DNA of 56,093 nt from Candidatus Nitrosopelagicus sp. (GTDB taxonomy: Archaea; Thermoproteota; Nitrososphaeria; Nitrososphaerales; Nitrosopumilaceae): NCBI GenBank assembly GCA_028345575.1, contig JAOMDR010000005.1:1-56093 (forward strand). The letters run 5' to 3'. The stretch's first letter is position 1. Every line of letters begins with the position of its first letter. Under the pieces are notes generated by a model. That model saw only the letters and a program-made list of their open reading frames with translations, made no database searches and was not told where the DNA came from. The position numbers and the translations under genes are program-made. Of this stretch, positions 7,006 through 17,383 are shown piece by piece.

Positions 7006-8584
7006 TGAATGCTTTGAATACGTGTTCTGGATATCCGGGTCTACTGTTAAATTCTGGATGGAATTGAACCCCTACAAAAAATTTATGAGATGGAATTTCT
7101 AAGATCTCCATTCTTCTTCCTCCATCACTTTCGCCTGAAAAGATCATACCTTTTTGTGCAAATTCATCTAAATATTTTGTATTAAATTCATATCTATGCC
7201 TGTGTCTTTTTGAAATTTTATCTTGACCGTAGATTTTATTTGCTATTGTATCTGGCTTTACGTTAATATCATTTGCACCTAATCTCAATGAACCGCCCAT
7301 ATCTGTAACCCCATCTTGTTCTGGGAGTAAGTCTATTATTGGATTATTAGTATTTTGTTCAATTTCTGTTGAATTTGCATCTGTATGTTGACAAACATTT
7401 CTTGCAAATGAAACTGCTGCTAATTGAAATCCAAAACATATTCCAAGATATGGTATATTTTGTTCCCTTGCAAAATTTGCAGTTTTTATTATTCCTTCTG
7501 AACCTCTAGTACCAAATCCTCCTGGAACTAGTATTCCGTTATATTTGAATAATGTATCCACATTTCCATTAATGTTTTCTGAGTCAATCCAATCTATTGT
7601 AATCTTTTTTCCAAGTGACGCAGCTGCGTGTTTTAATGCATGATTTACACTAACGTAACTATCTGCAAGTGTTACATATTTTCCCACCATTGCAATCTTG
7701 ATTGGTTCTCCTTCATTTTGTAATGAATTAACTATTTTATTCCATGTATCCCAGTTTTGAGATGCATTAACATATCCCATCTTGTTGAATTTTTTAAAAA
7801 TTACATCTACCAAACCCTGTTCATACAGAATTTCTGGAACTTGAAAAATTGAATCAACATCATGACATGAAAATACATCATTATTTGTAACATTTGTAAA
7901 CATTGAAATTTTATTTCTTGTTTTATCTTGTAATGGCATGGAACATCGTACACAAAGTAAGTCGGGTTGAATTCCAATTCTTCGTAGCTCCTGAACACTA
8001 TGTTGTGTTGGTTTGGTCTTTTGTTCTCCAACTACATCTAATGATGGTGCTAATGTGACATGAACAAAAATCACATTTTCTGAACCTTCTTCAACTCTGA
8101 TTTGTCTTAATGCCTCCAAAAATGGTAAACTTTCGATATCTCCTACCGTTCCACCACACTCTACTACTAGTATTTCTAATTCCTCATCTGTTGCAATTTT
8201 TTTAATTCTATCTTTTATTGCATCTGTGACATGTGGTATAATTTGAACACATGCTCCCAAATATTCTCCTTTTCGTTCGGATTCTATAACACTTGAATAG
8301 ATTTGTGCAGTTGTAATGTTATGTGATTTTGGTATGTCTTGATTCAAAAATCTTTCATAATTTCCTATATCCATATCACATTCTCCACCATCATCTGTTA
8401 CGAAGACTTCACCGTGTGCAATTGGATTCATTGTGCCTGCATCATAATTTAGGTATGGGTCAATTTTGATACATGACACTTTTTGATCTGATAACTGTAA
8501 TAATTTACAAATTGATGATGAAACTACACCTTTACCTAAACCAGACATAACTCCACCTGTAACAAAAATAAACTTTGTCTGCAT
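6983..8584 (-). CDS. pyrG: CTP synthase
   Basis: This enzyme converts UTP to CTP using glutamine nitrogen. The N-terminal synthetase domain starts with FIFVTGGVMSGLGKGVV (P-loop), followed by DPYLNYDAGTMNP and GEVFVTDDGGECDMDIGNYERF. The C-terminal class I glutaminase domain has the nucleophile Cys in LGICFGFQ, the oxyanion glycines in PGGFGTRG, and the His-Glu of VQFHPEF. Length is 533 aa, as usual. A GTG lies 15 nt upstream in frame, but ATG 8584 matches the family start. AATAAAAAC upstream, about 24 nt away, may be its own TATA box; otherwise it is the last gene of the trp operon. Confidence 0.97.
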   Translation of the reverse strand: MQTKFIFVTGGVMSGLGKGVVSSSICKLLQLSDQKVSCIKIDPYLNYDAGTMNPIAHGEVFVTDDGGECDMDIGNYERFLNQDIPKSHNITTAQIYSSVIESERKGEYLGACVQIIPHVTDAIKDRIKKIATDEELEILVVECGGTVGDIESLPFLEALRQIRVEEGSENVIFVHVTLAPSLDVVGEQKTKPTQHSVQELRRIGIQPDLLCVRCSMPLQDKTRNKISMFTNVTNNDVFSCHDVDSIFQVPEILYEQGLVDVIFKKFNKMGYVNASQNWDTWNKIVNSLQNEGEPIKIAMVGKYVTLADSYVSVNHALKHAAASLGKKITIDWIDSENINGNVDTLFKYNGILVPGGFGTRGSEGIIKTANFAREQNIPYLGICFGFQLAAVSFARNVCQHTDANSTEIEQNTNNPIIDLLPEQDGVTDMGGSLRLGANDINVKPDTIANKIYGQDKISKRHRHRYEFNTKYLDEFAQKGMIFSGESDGGRRMEILEIPSHKFFVGVQFHPEFNSRPGYPEHVFKAFTTAANQN

Positions 8585-8624
8585 TTTTTTCTTAAACACT
8601 TCTAGTTTTTATTCGTTTATTTCA

Positions 8625-9425
8625 TTATCTGGTTCTGTTTTTTAGTTTTTTTGTGAATGTCGCAATCCTTGTTTGAACCTTATTTGCAGGGGTATTTTCA
8701 ATAATCTTTATGTTTGCACTACCTACTATCACTGCATCCGCTCCTGATGACACATATTTTTGAACATCCTTTTCAGTAGATACTCCAAATCCTATGCCTA
8801 CTGGAATTTTCCCTTTTGCAGTGTTTTTTGTATTCTTGAGTGCATCTAGTGTATACTTGTGAATTTTAGTTTGAACTCCTGTTGTACCAAAAACTGCAAC
8901 CATGTAAAGAAACCCTGATGTGGATTTGATAATTTGTTTTAATCGATCTTTTTCTGTATTTGGTGATACCAGAAATATTGTATCCATTCCTATTTTTTTA
9001 GCCGCTTTAACATACTCTTTTGATTCTTCTATCGCCATGTCTGGTAAAATCAATCCATCAATACCTGCTTGTTTTGCTCGTAAAATAAATTTTAGATATG
9101 TCTGGTTATACAGGATGTTCGTGTATGTCATTAATACCAATGGTATGTTTGATTCTTTACGTATTTTTTTTACAATTGCAAAGAAATTTTCAATTTTTGT
9201 TCCACCGTTTAATGATTCTGTACTTGCCATCTGAATTGTTGGTCCATCTGCAATTGGGTCTGAAAATGGAAACCCCAACTCAATAATATCTGAACCTCCT
9301 TGAATTAATCCTCTTACTGCGGCCAGTGTAGTTTTTTCTGATGGATATCCTGCCATAATGTATGAGATTAAAGCGGTCTCATTTTGTAATTTTAATTGAT
9401 TAAATTTTTCTTTTATTCTTGACAT
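8625..9425 (-). CDS. trpA: tryptophan synthase alpha subunit
   Basis: This subunit cleaves indole-3-glycerol phosphate to indole and glyceraldehyde 3-phosphate in the TrpAB complex. The catalytic Glu is in [11 protein letters not shown] and the catalytic Asp in [18 protein letters not shown] and GIGFGVST are further TIM-barrel signature loops. Length (266 aa) is typical. It overlaps trpB by 26 nt (9400-9425), so translation is probably coupled. It is the last trp gene; pyrG follows after 40 nt. Confidence 0.97.
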   Translation of the reverse strand: MSRIKEKFNQLKLQNETALISYIMAGYPSEKTTLAAVRGLIQGGSDIIELGFPFSDPIADGPTIQMASTESLNGGTKIENFFAIVKKIRKESNIPLVLMTYTNILYNQTYLKFILRAKQAGIDGLILPDMAIEESKEYVKAAKKIGMDTIFLVSPNTEKDRLKQIIKSTSGFLYMVAVFGTTGVQTKIHKYTLDALKNTKNTAKGKIPVGIGFGVSTEKDVQKYVSSGADAVIVGSANIKIIENTPANKVQTRIATFTKKLKNRTR

Positions 9426-10596
9426 TTTTGGCCAAATACTCCTTTACAATATCGATGTCTTTATCGCCTCTACCTGATAAGGTAACTACAATTGATTCTG
9501 TATTTTTCATCTTCTTTGAAATTTTAATTGCATGTGCTATGGCATGTGCTGATTCTAATGCAGGAATAATTCCTTCTGTTCTTGTAAGGATTAAAAATGC
9601 ATCAATCACTTCGTCATCAGTAACTGCTTTGTATTCAACTCGATTTTCGTCTTTAAGGAATGCATGTTCAGGTCCAACTCCTGGATAATCTAATCCCGCA
9701 GAAATACTATGTGTTTCACTAATTTGACCATCTTTATCTTGCATTAGATAAGTCATCATTCCGTGTAAGACTCCTTTTTTACCTGCCGTGAGAGGAGCTG
9801 AATGTAATTTTGTTTTTACCCCTTTTCCACCGGCTTCTATTCCTATAATTTTGGCATTTGTATCTATTAGTGGGTAAAATGTTCCTATTGCATTAGAGCC
9901 TCCTCCTACGCATGCAATTACTGCATTTGGAATTTTCTTCATCTGTTTTTTAATTTCTACTCCAATTACTGCTTGAAAATCTCTTACCATCAGAGGATAT
10001 GGGTGTGGTCCTACTGCAGAACCTAACAAATAATATGTTGAATCCACATTTGTAATCCAATCTCTCATTGCTTCATTTATTGCATCTTTCAATGTCTTTG
10101 AACCTGATTTCACTGCGTGCACTTTAGCACCTAATAATTCCATTCTGAAAACATTTTGTTTTTGACGTAACGTATCTACATACCCCATGTAAATTTCAGC
10201 TTTTAATCCTAAACTCGCGCATGCCATTGCAGTTGCTACTCCGTGTTGACCTGCTCCTGTTTCTGCAATAATTCTTTTTTTACCCATGCGTTTAGCAAGT
10301 AATGCTTGTCCCAACGTGTTATTGATTTTATGAGCTCCTCCATGTAACAAATCTTCTCTTTTCAAATAGATTTTTGCTCCACCTATTGTTTTTGTAAGAT
10401 TTCTTGCAAAATAGATTGGAGTTGGTCTTCCTGCATAATCAATTAACAATCTTCCAAGTTCTTTTTTAAAATTTTTATCATTTCTGATCTTGAGATAATT
10501 TTTTTCTAATTCTTCTATTGCTGGCGCAAGCGTTTCTGGAATATATTTTCCTCCAAATTCGCCAAACCGTCCGTCTTTTGGTATTCCTATTTTCAT
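9400..10596 (-). CDS. trpB: tryptophan synthase beta subunit (TrpB1 type)
   Basis: This PLP enzyme joins indole and serine. The PLP lysine is in [25 protein letters not shown], the loop that positions the substrate carboxylate, and the phosphate-binding [10 protein letters not shown] are present, as is GRGDKD near the C-terminus. It resembles the TrpA-dependent TrpB1 form and is 398 aa long. It overlaps trpC by 4 nt upstream and trpA by 26 nt downstream. The trpF gene that often lies just before trpB in archaea is absent. Confidence 0.97.
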   Translation of the reverse strand: MKIGIPKDGRFGEFGGKYIPETLAPAIEELEKNYLKIRNDKNFKKELGRLLIDYAGRPTPIYFARNLTKTIGGAKIYLKREDLLHGGAHKINNTLGQALLAKRMGKKRIIAETGAGQHGVATAMACASLGLKAEIYMGYVDTLRQKQNVFRMELLGAKVHAVKSGSKTLKDAINEAMRDWITNVDSTYYLLGSAVGPHPYPLMVRDFQAVIGVEIKKQMKKIPNAVIACVGGGSNAIGTFYPLIDTNAKIIGIEAGGKGVKTKLHSAPLTAGKKGVLHGMMTYLMQDKDGQISETHSISAGLDYPGVGPEHAFLKDENRVEYKAVTDDEVIDAFLILTRTEGIIPALESAHAIAHAIKISKKMKNTESIVVTLSGRGDKDIDIVKEYLAKNVKNKRKI

Positions 10597-11366
10597 ATGG
10601 AATTCACTAATCCTCTAACTGTTTGTTCAATGTTGTCATTTTTCATTATTGCTGTTCCTATAAGATACCCTTTTGCACCGCATTTATGAAGAAAGCGAAT
10701 ATCATCTTTTGACTCAATTCCACTCTCGGAAATGATAATTTTAGATGAATTTGATTTTTCTAGTATGTCTTTAGTTGTGTTTAAATCAATTTTCAAGGTA
10801 TCTAAATTACGATTATTTATTCCAATAATATCTGCATTAGTTTTACAAGCATTTTCAAACTCATCTGATGTATGAGCTTCGACAATCACTTTTACTCCAT
10901 TTTTATGCCCATACTCGATTAACTCATCCATTTCAGTTACCATTTTTTTATCGAAAAGAGATTGTATAAGTAAAAAGTAATCTGCACCTATTTTTTTAGC
11001 AGCGTCGATTTGTATTTTATCGATTGTTATATCTTTCATCAACATTGGAATTTTAACAACTTTTCTAACTTTCATAAAAAGTTCAGGTGATCCATCAAAC
11101 AAAAATGGCTGAGTTAATACCGATAATGCCGATGCTCCTCCGTTAACCATTTGCATTGCAATGTCTACGGGGTCTGATACTTTTCTAATATTGCCTAATG
11201 CGGGTGATGAAAATTTTACTTCTGTAATCAACGGTGCATGCTGTGAATTGATTATAGTTTCACCTAAATCAATTCCTGAATTTGATAATGATTCTGAAAT
11301 ACTATAAACTCCATTCTCAATTGCTTTTCTAGAGTTATTGACAAGTTTCTCTAAAATATTTTCCAT
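10593..11366 (-). CDS. trpC: indole-3-glycerol-phosphate synthase
   Basis: A TIM-barrel enzyme that closes the indole ring from carboxyphenylaminodeoxyribulose phosphate. Visible signatures are [14 protein letters not shown] (catalytic Lys), VLMKDI-like [23 protein letters not shown] and ISESGI. The length of 257 aa covers only TrpC, so this is not a TrpC-TrpF fusion. I take the ATG at 11366, which follows the trpD stop by one base; a TTG lies 9 nt further upstream. It overlaps trpB by 4 nt. Confidence 0.95.
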   Translation of the reverse strand: MENILEKLVNNSRKAIENGVYSISESLSNSGIDLGETIINSQHAPLITEVKFSSPALGNIRKVSDPVDIAMQMVNGGASALSVLTQPFLFDGSPELFMKVRKVVKIPMLMKDITIDKIQIDAAKKIGADYFLLIQSLFDKKMVTEMDELIEYGHKNGVKVIVEAHTSDEFENACKTNADIIGINNRNLDTLKIDLNTTKDILEKSNSSKIIISESGIESKDDIRFLHKCGAKGYLIGTAIMKNDNIEQTVRGLVNSI

Positions 11367-11367
11367 A

Positions 11368-12387
11368 TTATTCAAACTCCTCTAGTTTATCTGATGCATT
11401 ATTCTCTTTTGTAAACTGTTTTAATTTATCAAACGCTTTTCCGCTATCTATTGTCTGTCGAGCTAATTCTATACCTTCTTCAAACTTGTTACATATTCCT
11501 CCTACAAGAAGTCCTCCCGCAGAATTTAATATTGTAATTTCTTTCATCGTTTTATTTGATGTATTATTCAATACTTTGACAAATGAATCTATGGCATCTT
11601 TTTTTGTTGTAATTTGAATATCCGATATGTTTCCTTTTTCCATGCTATATTTACTAGGATCAATAACGAACTCTGTAATCTCTTCATTTTTTAATAAACA
11701 TGCTTTGTTTTTTGATGTCGTTGAAAGTTCATCCATCCCATCATCAGATCTTACTGTTAACACTGTATCTGAAAAATTCTTTTGCATAATCTTTGCAATT
11801 CTTTCAATGTAATTATCTGCAAAAACTCCTATCATTTGATGTCTTACTTTCGCTGGATTGCATAATGGACCTAAAAGATTAAACGCTGTTCTTTTACCGA
11901 TAATTTTTCTAGCTGGGGCGACATTTTTCATAGCAGGATGAAATTTTGGTGCAAACATGAATCCTATTCCTATTTTCTCAATCATTTCTTCTACAACCCA
12001 TGGTTCTGAATTCAAATCAAATCCAAAATATTCGAAAATATCTGCACTGCCTGATATGCCTGAAACCGAACGATTTCCATGTTTAGCAACACTTCCTCCT
12101 GCTCCTGCGATAACAAATGATGCAGTTGTGGAAATGTTGAACGTCTGTAAATTATCTCCTCCTGTACCACATACATCAATTAAGTTTCCATGGCAAAGTG
12201 GATTGATATTCACTGAATACTCTTTCATTTTTGTAAACATTGCACGTAATTCTTCATTTGTTTCGCCCTTGTTCGATAAATCTTTGAGAAATTCTGCAAT
12301 TTCATTATCACTATTTTTTCCATTTAGGATTTCACTCATTACTGTTGACATTTCGTCAAATGATAAATCTCCATTAATTTTTTTCAT
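11368..12387 (-). CDS. trpD: anthranilate phosphoribosyltransferase
   Basis: This enzyme transfers phosphoribose from PRPP to anthranilate. The PRPP loop DVCGTGGDN (near residue 70), the anthranilate-binding KHGNRSVSG and the metal-binding TVRSDDGMDELS are all intact. The length of 339 aa is standard. The N-terminus lies inside the end of trpG (14-nt overlap) and the stop is one base from the trpC ATG, so the genes are tightly packed in one operon. Confidence 0.96.
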   Translation of the reverse strand: MKKINGDLSFDEMSTVMSEILNGKNSDNEIAEFLKDLSNKGETNEELRAMFTKMKEYSVNINPLCHGNLIDVCGTGGDNLQTFNISTTASFVIAGAGGSVAKHGNRSVSGISGSADIFEYFGFDLNSEPWVVEEMIEKIGIGFMFAPKFHPAMKNVAPARKIIGKRTAFNLLGPLCNPAKVRHQMIGVFADNYIERIAKIMQKNFSDTVLTVRSDDGMDELSTTSKNKACLLKNEEITEFVIDPSKYSMEKGNISDIQITTKKDAIDSFVKVLNNTSNKTMKEITILNSAGGLLVGGICNKFEEGIELARQTIDSGKAFDKLKQFTKENNASDKLEEFE

Positions 12388-12973
12388 ATTTTTCTACCTT
12401 TTTTATGAAATTTGAAAATATCTTTGATCCTTCATCTGTTAATATCGATTCTGGATGGAATTGAACTCCTTCGATTAGATATTCTTTATGACTTACCCCC
12501 ATCACCTCTCCGTCATCTTCTGCAACCGCGGTAATTTTTAAGGAATTTGGTATGATAGTTTTTTCTCCTACAAGTGAATGATACCTAGTTGCTCTAAATG
12601 GATTTTTTACTCCTACGAACAATGATTCATCAGTATGTTTAACTTGACTTGTTTTTCCATGACGAATATTTTCTGCATTGACAACCTTTCCACCAAAACA
12701 TGAAATAATTCCTTGATGTCCAAGGCAAACTCCTAAAATTGGTTTTTTTGGCCCAAGCTCGGTAATTACTTTTTTACAAATTCCAAAATATCTTTCATCA
12801 TCCGGCGTTCCTGGTCCGGGAGAAATAATTATGGCATCATAATCTGAATCTTCAATATTTTCTATTGTCACTTTATCATTTCTAATGACATCTGATGTTA
12901 CCCCTAACTCACCTAACCTCTGAGCAATATTGTATACAAAAGAATCATAATTATCGATAATTAGAAATTTCAT
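12374..12973 (-). CDS. trpG: anthranilate synthase, glutamine amidotransferase subunit
   Basis: This subunit supplies ammonia to TrpE from glutamine. It is a class I amidotransferase of 199 aa with ISPGPGTPDD, nucleophile Cys in LGVCLGHQGI and the His-Glu pair in VQFHPESILT. It could also serve p-aminobenzoate synthesis, but its position between trpE and trpD fits tryptophan. It overlaps trpE by 4 nt and trpD by 14 nt. Confidence 0.95.
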   Translation of the reverse strand: MKFLIIDNYDSFVYNIAQRLGELGVTSDVIRNDKVTIENIEDSDYDAIIISPGPGTPDDERYFGICKKVITELGPKKPILGVCLGHQGIISCFGGKVVNAENIRHGKTSQVKHTDESLFVGVKNPFRATRYHSLVGEKTIIPNSLKITAVAEDDGEVMGVSHKEYLIEGVQFHPESILTDEGSKIFSNFIKKVEKYEKN

Positions 12974-14370
12974 TTTGAAGCCTCCTTCAAGGCGGTAATC
13001 ATTGCATTTGCTTTATGTTCTGTTTCTTTGAATTCATTTTCTGCAATTGAATCGAATACAATTCCAGCTCCTGCTTGTACAAATCCTTTATCCTTACCTG
13101 CAAAAATACTCCTAATCGCTATTGCAAAATCACAACATCCATTAAATGAAAAATAACCTACAGCTCCTGCATATGTTTCTCTTCGTATTGGTTCTAATTC
13201 CTGAATTATTTCCATCGCTCGTACTTTTGGTGCACCTGATACTGTTCCTGCTGGAAAAACTGCTTGAAAAGCATCATACATGTCATTTTTCTCGCTCAAT
13301 TTACCCACCACGTGCGTCACTATGTGTTGAACATGGCTAAATCTCTTAATTTTCATTAATTCTTTTACCTTTACCGTTCCATAATCACAAACCCTTCCAA
13401 TATCATTTCTACCCAAATCTACAAGCATAGTATGTTCGGCAAGTTCTTTTTCATCACTTAATAATTCCTCTTTCAGTTTTTGATTTTTCTCCTCATCGTC
13501 AGTAATTTTTCTTGTACCTGCTATTGGAAATGTTTCTACATCTTTTCCAGTTACCCTCAATAACATTTCTGGACTTGAACCAATTATTATGTCATTTTTC
13601 ATTTTTAGATGAAACATATATGGTGAAGGATTTAACTTTCGAAGTTTTTCATACACTCTGAGATAATCTCCTTTTCCTTCAAATGAAAATCGTCTAGAAA
13701 GAACAACTTGAAATACGTCACCACTGTGAACATATTCTTTTGCTTTTTTTACAATATTCTCAAATTCATCTTTATTCAGATTTGAATTGATGTTTGACAT
13801 TCCAAATGCACCTAAATCTCCATCTGTTTTCTTTATGTCATCTTTTCTATTTTCATCATAATAAAAATAGAAAAACTGTTTCTTTTTATTATCATAGAGT
13901 ATGCCATCGTTGTAAATTCCAAATTCCATTATTGATTTTTCTAAATCTCTATTACCTGGTATATCTTCAAACAATCTGATTGCATCATAATCGATATTTC
14001 CTACAGCTCCTCCCAAATATCGATAAGACATGTCATCTGTTTTCTTTATTAATTTCTTGATTTCTTCTAGAGGTGTATCTGTTTGAATTGTTTCTATTTT
14101 CCCCTTTCTATCTTGAATTGTTATTCTGTCAAAGTAACCTTTCACAATTAATTCTGGGTCAAATCCCATGATGGATGTCTCTGAAAGTTCATCAGGCCCT
14201 TCTAATGATTCAAACAAAAAAGAATGCTCATAGTTTCTTGATATTTTGTTGTAAACGTCAAATGGCTGGGTTTCAGTGTACACTAGAGGAATCTTAGAAA
14301 TGCTGTGTTTTCCAAAGGTGTTCACCCATAGGCATGCTATTAGAATACGGTATTTAAACTCTAAATACAT
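12970..14370 (-). CDS. trpE: anthranilate synthase component I
   Basis: This is the first step of tryptophan synthesis: chorismate to anthranilate, with TrpG. The chorismate-binding core is complete: SSPEMLLRV, PIAGTRK, LVDLGRNDIGRV, FPAGTVSGAPKVRAMEII and QAGAGIVFDS. FLFESLEG near residue 50 is the region where tryptophan feedback inhibitors bind in related enzymes. The ATG at 14370 lies 25 nt from a TATA box at 14392-14398, but an in-frame GTG at 14325 would remove 15 residues of unusual N-terminus and follows another TATA-like TTTAAATA, so the start is open. The operon order is trpEGDCBA. Confidence 0.94.
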   Translation of the reverse strand: MYLEFKYRILIACLWVNTFGKHSISKIPLVYTETQPFDVYNKISRNYEHSFLFESLEGPDELSETSIMGFDPELIVKGYFDRITIQDRKGKIETIQTDTPLEEIKKLIKKTDDMSYRYLGGAVGNIDYDAIRLFEDIPGNRDLEKSIMEFGIYNDGILYDNKKKQFFYFYYDENRKDDIKKTDGDLGAFGMSNINSNLNKDEFENIVKKAKEYVHSGDVFQVVLSRRFSFEGKGDYLRVYEKLRKLNPSPYMFHLKMKNDIIIGSSPEMLLRVTGKDVETFPIAGTRKITDDEEKNQKLKEELLSDEKELAEHTMLVDLGRNDIGRVCDYGTVKVKELMKIKRFSHVQHIVTHVVGKLSEKNDMYDAFQAVFPAGTVSGAPKVRAMEIIQELEPIRRETYAGAVGYFSFNGCCDFAIAIRSIFAGKDKGFVQAGAGIVFDSIAENEFKETEHKANAMITALKEASK

Positions 14371-14391
14371 ATTACAGTAAAGTACGGTACC

Positions 14392-14398
14392 TTTATAT
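14392..14398. promoter_or_regulatory. shared TATA box between trpE and a zinc-finger mini-gene
   Basis: TTTATAT on the plus strand reads ATATAAA on the minus strand. Its centre (14395) lies 26 nt from the plus-strand ATG at 14421 and 25 nt from the minus-strand ATG at 14370. It is almost exactly midway and is the only good TATA match for the plus gene. A second TATA-like TTTAAATA (minus strand, 14351-14358) could drive a shorter trpE. Confidence 0.55.
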
Positions 14399-14420
14399 CG
14401 AATGTGATTATACTGGCAGT

Positions 14421-14618
14421 ATGAGTCAGTTAGTTTATTCTGGAAAATCTGCCTTAATTCAAGATTTTATTTTAAAGACAGACCACGTATTTTTGAGAAC
14501 AGATGCACATGAAATGAATTGCTATGTTTGTAAAAAAGGAATTGAAGATGGAACGTCACTTACTGCGAAAACTCTTGATTCAAAAAATATAATGTTATGT
14601 GAAAAGCATTTTGAATAA
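14421..14618 (+). CDS. small zinc-finger-like protein, 65 aa
   Basis: An intact 65-codon gene. The C-terminal half carries CYVCKKGI ... CEKHFE, a CxxC plus CxxH arrangement that looks like a treble-clef or B-box-like zinc site. The N-terminal half is a short basic/hydrophobic stretch without motif. A TATA box is centred 26 nt before the ATG. It converges with ilvD, with the stops adjacent. The function is unknown. Confidence 0.7.
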   Translation: MSQLVYSGKSALIQDFILKTDHVFLRTDAHEMNCYVCKKGIEDGTSLTAKTLDSKNIMLCEKHFE

Positions 14619-16307
14619 TTAATATTCTGCGGGTTTTGTGATGGCGCCATTTGCTGCAGATCCTACAAGTGATGCAAACTTTGCAAGTGCACCTGTGGTG
14701 TAGTTTGGTACGGGTCTTCTCCATTGTTCTTTTCTAACATCTAACTCTTCATCAGATACGTGTAGGTTAAGTGAATTATCTTCTAATTTGATTGATATTT
14801 TATCCCCATTTTTCACAAGTGCTATTGGTCCTCCAACAAATGCTTCTGGTGCAACATGTCCTACCATGAATCCACGTGTTCCACCTGAAAATCTACCATC
14901 TGTTACCATTGCAACTTTCTTTCCTAGTCCTTGACCTACAAGGGCCGCAGTTGTTGATAACATTTCTCTCATTCCCGGACCTCCTTTAGGTCCTTCATAT
15001 CTGATAACTACTACATCTCCTTCATCTATCTCGCCTTTTGAAACTGCTTCAAATGCATATTCTTCTCTATCGTAAACCTTTGCTGTTCCTGTAAATTCTT
15101 TCATTTCAACTCCTGCAGTTTTAATCACTCCGCCTTCTGGTGCCAATGTACCTTTTAGAATTACTGCAGTACCCACTTCATGTATTGGTTGTTCTACTGA
15201 TTTGACAATTTGTTGTTCTGGAGCTTCAGTTATAGACAATTCTTCTAAATTTTGTTTAATTGTTTTACCTGTGACCGTCATTGAATCTCCATGTATCAAA
15301 TTCTTGTCTAATAGTTTTTTCATAATTAATGGTATTCCTCCGATTTTATCTAAACTGTTCATTACATAATTTCCTCCAGGTTTCATGTCTGCAAGATGTG
15401 GTGTCTTTTTCCTAATTCTTTCAAAATCATCATATGTGAGATTAATTCCTGCCTCGTTTGCCATTGCCAATAAATGCAAAATTCCATTAGTTGATCCTCC
15501 AACTGCATTTAACATTGTAATTGAATTTTCAAATGCCTCGAATGTCACAATATCCAGTGGTTTTATGCCTAATTGAAGTAAATTTGCACATGCTTTTCCA
15601 GTTTCAAATACTATTTTGTTTCGTCTATCATCTTCTGCTGGAGGACTTGCACTTCCAGGCAATGATAATCCGATAACTTCTGATATTGATGCCATTGTAT
15701 TTGCAGTAAACATACCTCCACACGAACCGGCATTAGGACATGCTACATTTTCAATATTTTCTAACTCTTCTGCAGAAATTTTTCCTGCATCGTATGATCC
15801 AACAGCTTCGTAAACATCCACTACTGTTAACTCTCGTCCATCTAACATTCCAGGCATAATTGTTCCTCCATAAACAAATACTGAAGGTATGTTGAGTCTT
15901 ATCATTCCCATCATTGTTCCTGGAAGACTCTTGTCACATCCTGCTATTCCAACTAATGCATCGTATTGATGAGCTCTTACCATTAGTTCAATTGAATCTG
16001 CAATCACTTCTCTGCTGATTAATGATGATTTCATTCCTTCGTGACCCATTGCAATTCCGTCACTCACTGCAATTGTACTAAATTCTCTTGGTGTTGCACC
16101 TCCATCAGTTACTCCTTGTTTTGCTTGTTGAGCAAGATTTGGAAGATGTATGTTACAAGGAGTTGCCTCATTACCTGTATGACATACTCCGACAAATGAT
16201 TTGCTTAAATCTTCATTTGTGAGTCCCATTGCCTTATACATTGCACGATGAGGAGCTCGAGCTGTACCTTCAACAACATTTCTACTTGAAATTTTCATCT
16301 TACTCAC
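14619..16307 (-). CDS. ilvD: dihydroxy-acid dehydratase
   Basis: This iron-sulfur enzyme of valine, leucine and isoleucine synthesis dehydrates 2,3-dihydroxy acids to 2-keto acids. Cluster cysteines are seen in [20 protein letters not shown] and [34 protein letters not shown] and DGGVI-like EGGVIKTAG are C-terminal signatures. The length of 562 aa is normal. The GTG start overlaps the stop of the upstream membrane-protein gene by 4 nt (GTGA), which favours it over the ATG 9 nt later. Confidence 0.97.
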   Translation of the reverse strand: MSKMKISSRNVVEGTARAPHRAMYKAMGLTNEDLSKSFVGVCHTGNEATPCNIHLPNLAQQAKQGVTDGGATPREFSTIAVSDGIAMGHEGMKSSLISREVIADSIELMVRAHQYDALVGIAGCDKSLPGTMMGMIRLNIPSVFVYGGTIMPGMLDGRELTVVDVYEAVGSYDAGKISAEELENIENVACPNAGSCGGMFTANTMASISEVIGLSLPGSASPPAEDDRRNKIVFETGKACANLLQLGIKPLDIVTFEAFENSITMLNAVGGSTNGILHLLAMANEAGINLTYDDFERIRKKTPHLADMKPGGNYVMNSLDKIGGIPLIMKKLLDKNLIHGDSMTVTGKTIKQNLEELSITEAPEQQIVKSVEQPIHEVGTAVILKGTLAPEGGVIKTAGVEMKEFTGTAKVYDREEYAFEAVSKGEIDEGDVVVIRYEGPKGGPGMREMLSTTAALVGQGLGKKVAMVTDGRFSGGTRGFMVGHVAPEAFVGGPIALVKNGDKISIKLEDNSLNLHVSDEELDVRKEQWRRPVPNYTTGALAKFASLVGSAANGAITKPAEY

Positions 16308-16903
16308 AATCTATTGATTGCTTGTGCATTTAACTCTGCTAGCTGTTTGTCAATAGCTAATTGGTCTTCATTTCCGTATGTGATAAGAATTCTGTCATCT
16401 TCTTGAATTACATATTGTCTTATGTCTTTAACCAGTTGTTGATTAATGTAAAACTTTAATGAATAATCCTCATTATTACAAAACTGTCTTCCATCTGGGA
16501 AAACAAAACAATTTTCGTCAACACCAACACTCATTGAATTGAATAAAAATTCAAGTTCCACTCCTGTAGAATGTCTGTGTATTGTATCTCCATCTTGATT
16601 TTCAAAGTGAATCCACGGTGTTTTTACCTGATAATTCGGTGTTGAAAAGTCAAATTTATCGCCAAATATGCTGACTAACAGAGATGCATGAATATGCTCG
16701 TCTCCTAATTTTCCAGCATTTTCGGGGGCTCCTGGGACATTGTTTGTTGAAGTAACAAATTCGTAACAAGCAAATGCAACAATAACTCCAATCATAGATA
16801 AAATTCCTAAAGCTTTAAGATTTCTCATTCGATACTGTGAGGATCTCTTGCTTGCAAATCCTTCACGCTCTTCCTCTCTCTTTTCACGTCTGTTCTTACC
16901 CAT
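16304..16903 (-). CDS. conserved hypothetical membrane-anchored protein with His-rich extracellular domain
   Basis: A 199-aa protein with a very charged cytoplasmic N-terminus ([15 protein letters not shown]), one transmembrane helix at about residues 30-48 ([20 protein letters not shown]) and an extracellular domain. That domain has GDEHIHASL and DTIHRHSTG, which look able to bind a metal, and a Cys pair ([13 protein letters not shown]) that may be a disulfide. I believe similar proteins occur in other Thaumarchaeota, but the function is unknown. It is translationally coupled to ilvD by a GTGA overlap. That may reflect only shared transcription. Confidence 0.75.
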   Translation of the reverse strand: MGKNRREKREEEREGFASKRSSQYRMRNLKALGILSMIGVIVAFACYEFVTSTNNVPGAPENAGKLGDEHIHASLLVSIFGDKFDFSTPNYQVKTPWIHFENQDGDTIHRHSTGVELEFLFNSMSVGVDENCFVFPDGRQFCNNEDYSLKFYINQQLVKDIRQYVIQEDDRILITYGNEDQLAIDKQLAELNAQAINRL

Positions 16904-16981
16904 TGTTCATTTCAAATTTATCAATTAAATAAATCAATCAATCCGTATCATTTTTAGTATCATTGAGTCTATGCATCTGTA

Positions 16982-17383
16982 ATGACCATATTTACCGAAA
17001 TAATTGAAGGTAAGAGACCTGGTTTTATTATTTTTGAAGATGAAAATCATGTTGCAATTTTAGATAAATATCCGATTGACACTGGACATTCTCTAGTTAT
17101 CCCAAAAAAACCATATGAGAAAATTATAGATATGCCAAAAAATGAAGTGGCTGAATTGTTCTCATTGGTTCCTGAAATTGCAAATGCGATTCTTAAAGCT
17201 ACAGGGGCTGTTGCATTTAGTATTGCACAAAATAATGGCAAAGAGGCAAAACAAATCATTCCTCATGTACACATACACATTATTCCTCGCTATGCAGATA
17301 AAGCCACCATGTGGACAAAAAGAGAAATTCCTGCGGATGATGAATTATCCAATTTACAACAAAAAATTAAAAATTCTTTCTAA
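16982..17383 (+). CDS. HIT family nucleotide-binding protein
   Basis: A 133-aa histidine-triad protein of the HINT/Fhit-like branch, which hydrolyses or transfers nucleotide phosphoramidates or dinucleoside polyphosphates. The triad is HVHIHIIPR (H95, H97, H99), and TGHSLVIPKKP matches the conserved mid-domain strand. The true substrate is not known. It converges with the release factor gene, with a 4-nt overlap of the 3' ends. Confidence 0.92.
   Translation: MTIFTEIIEGKRPGFIIFEDENHVAILDKYPIDTGHSLVIPKKPYEKIIDMPKNEVAELFSLVPEIANAILKATGAVAFSIAQNNGKEAKQIIPHVHIHIIPRYADKATMWTKREIPADDELSNLQQKIKNSF

Noticed and set aside
9419-9688. 89-codon frame on the plus strand within trpB
   Set aside because: It is antisense to a highly conserved part of trpB and has no promoter or homology.
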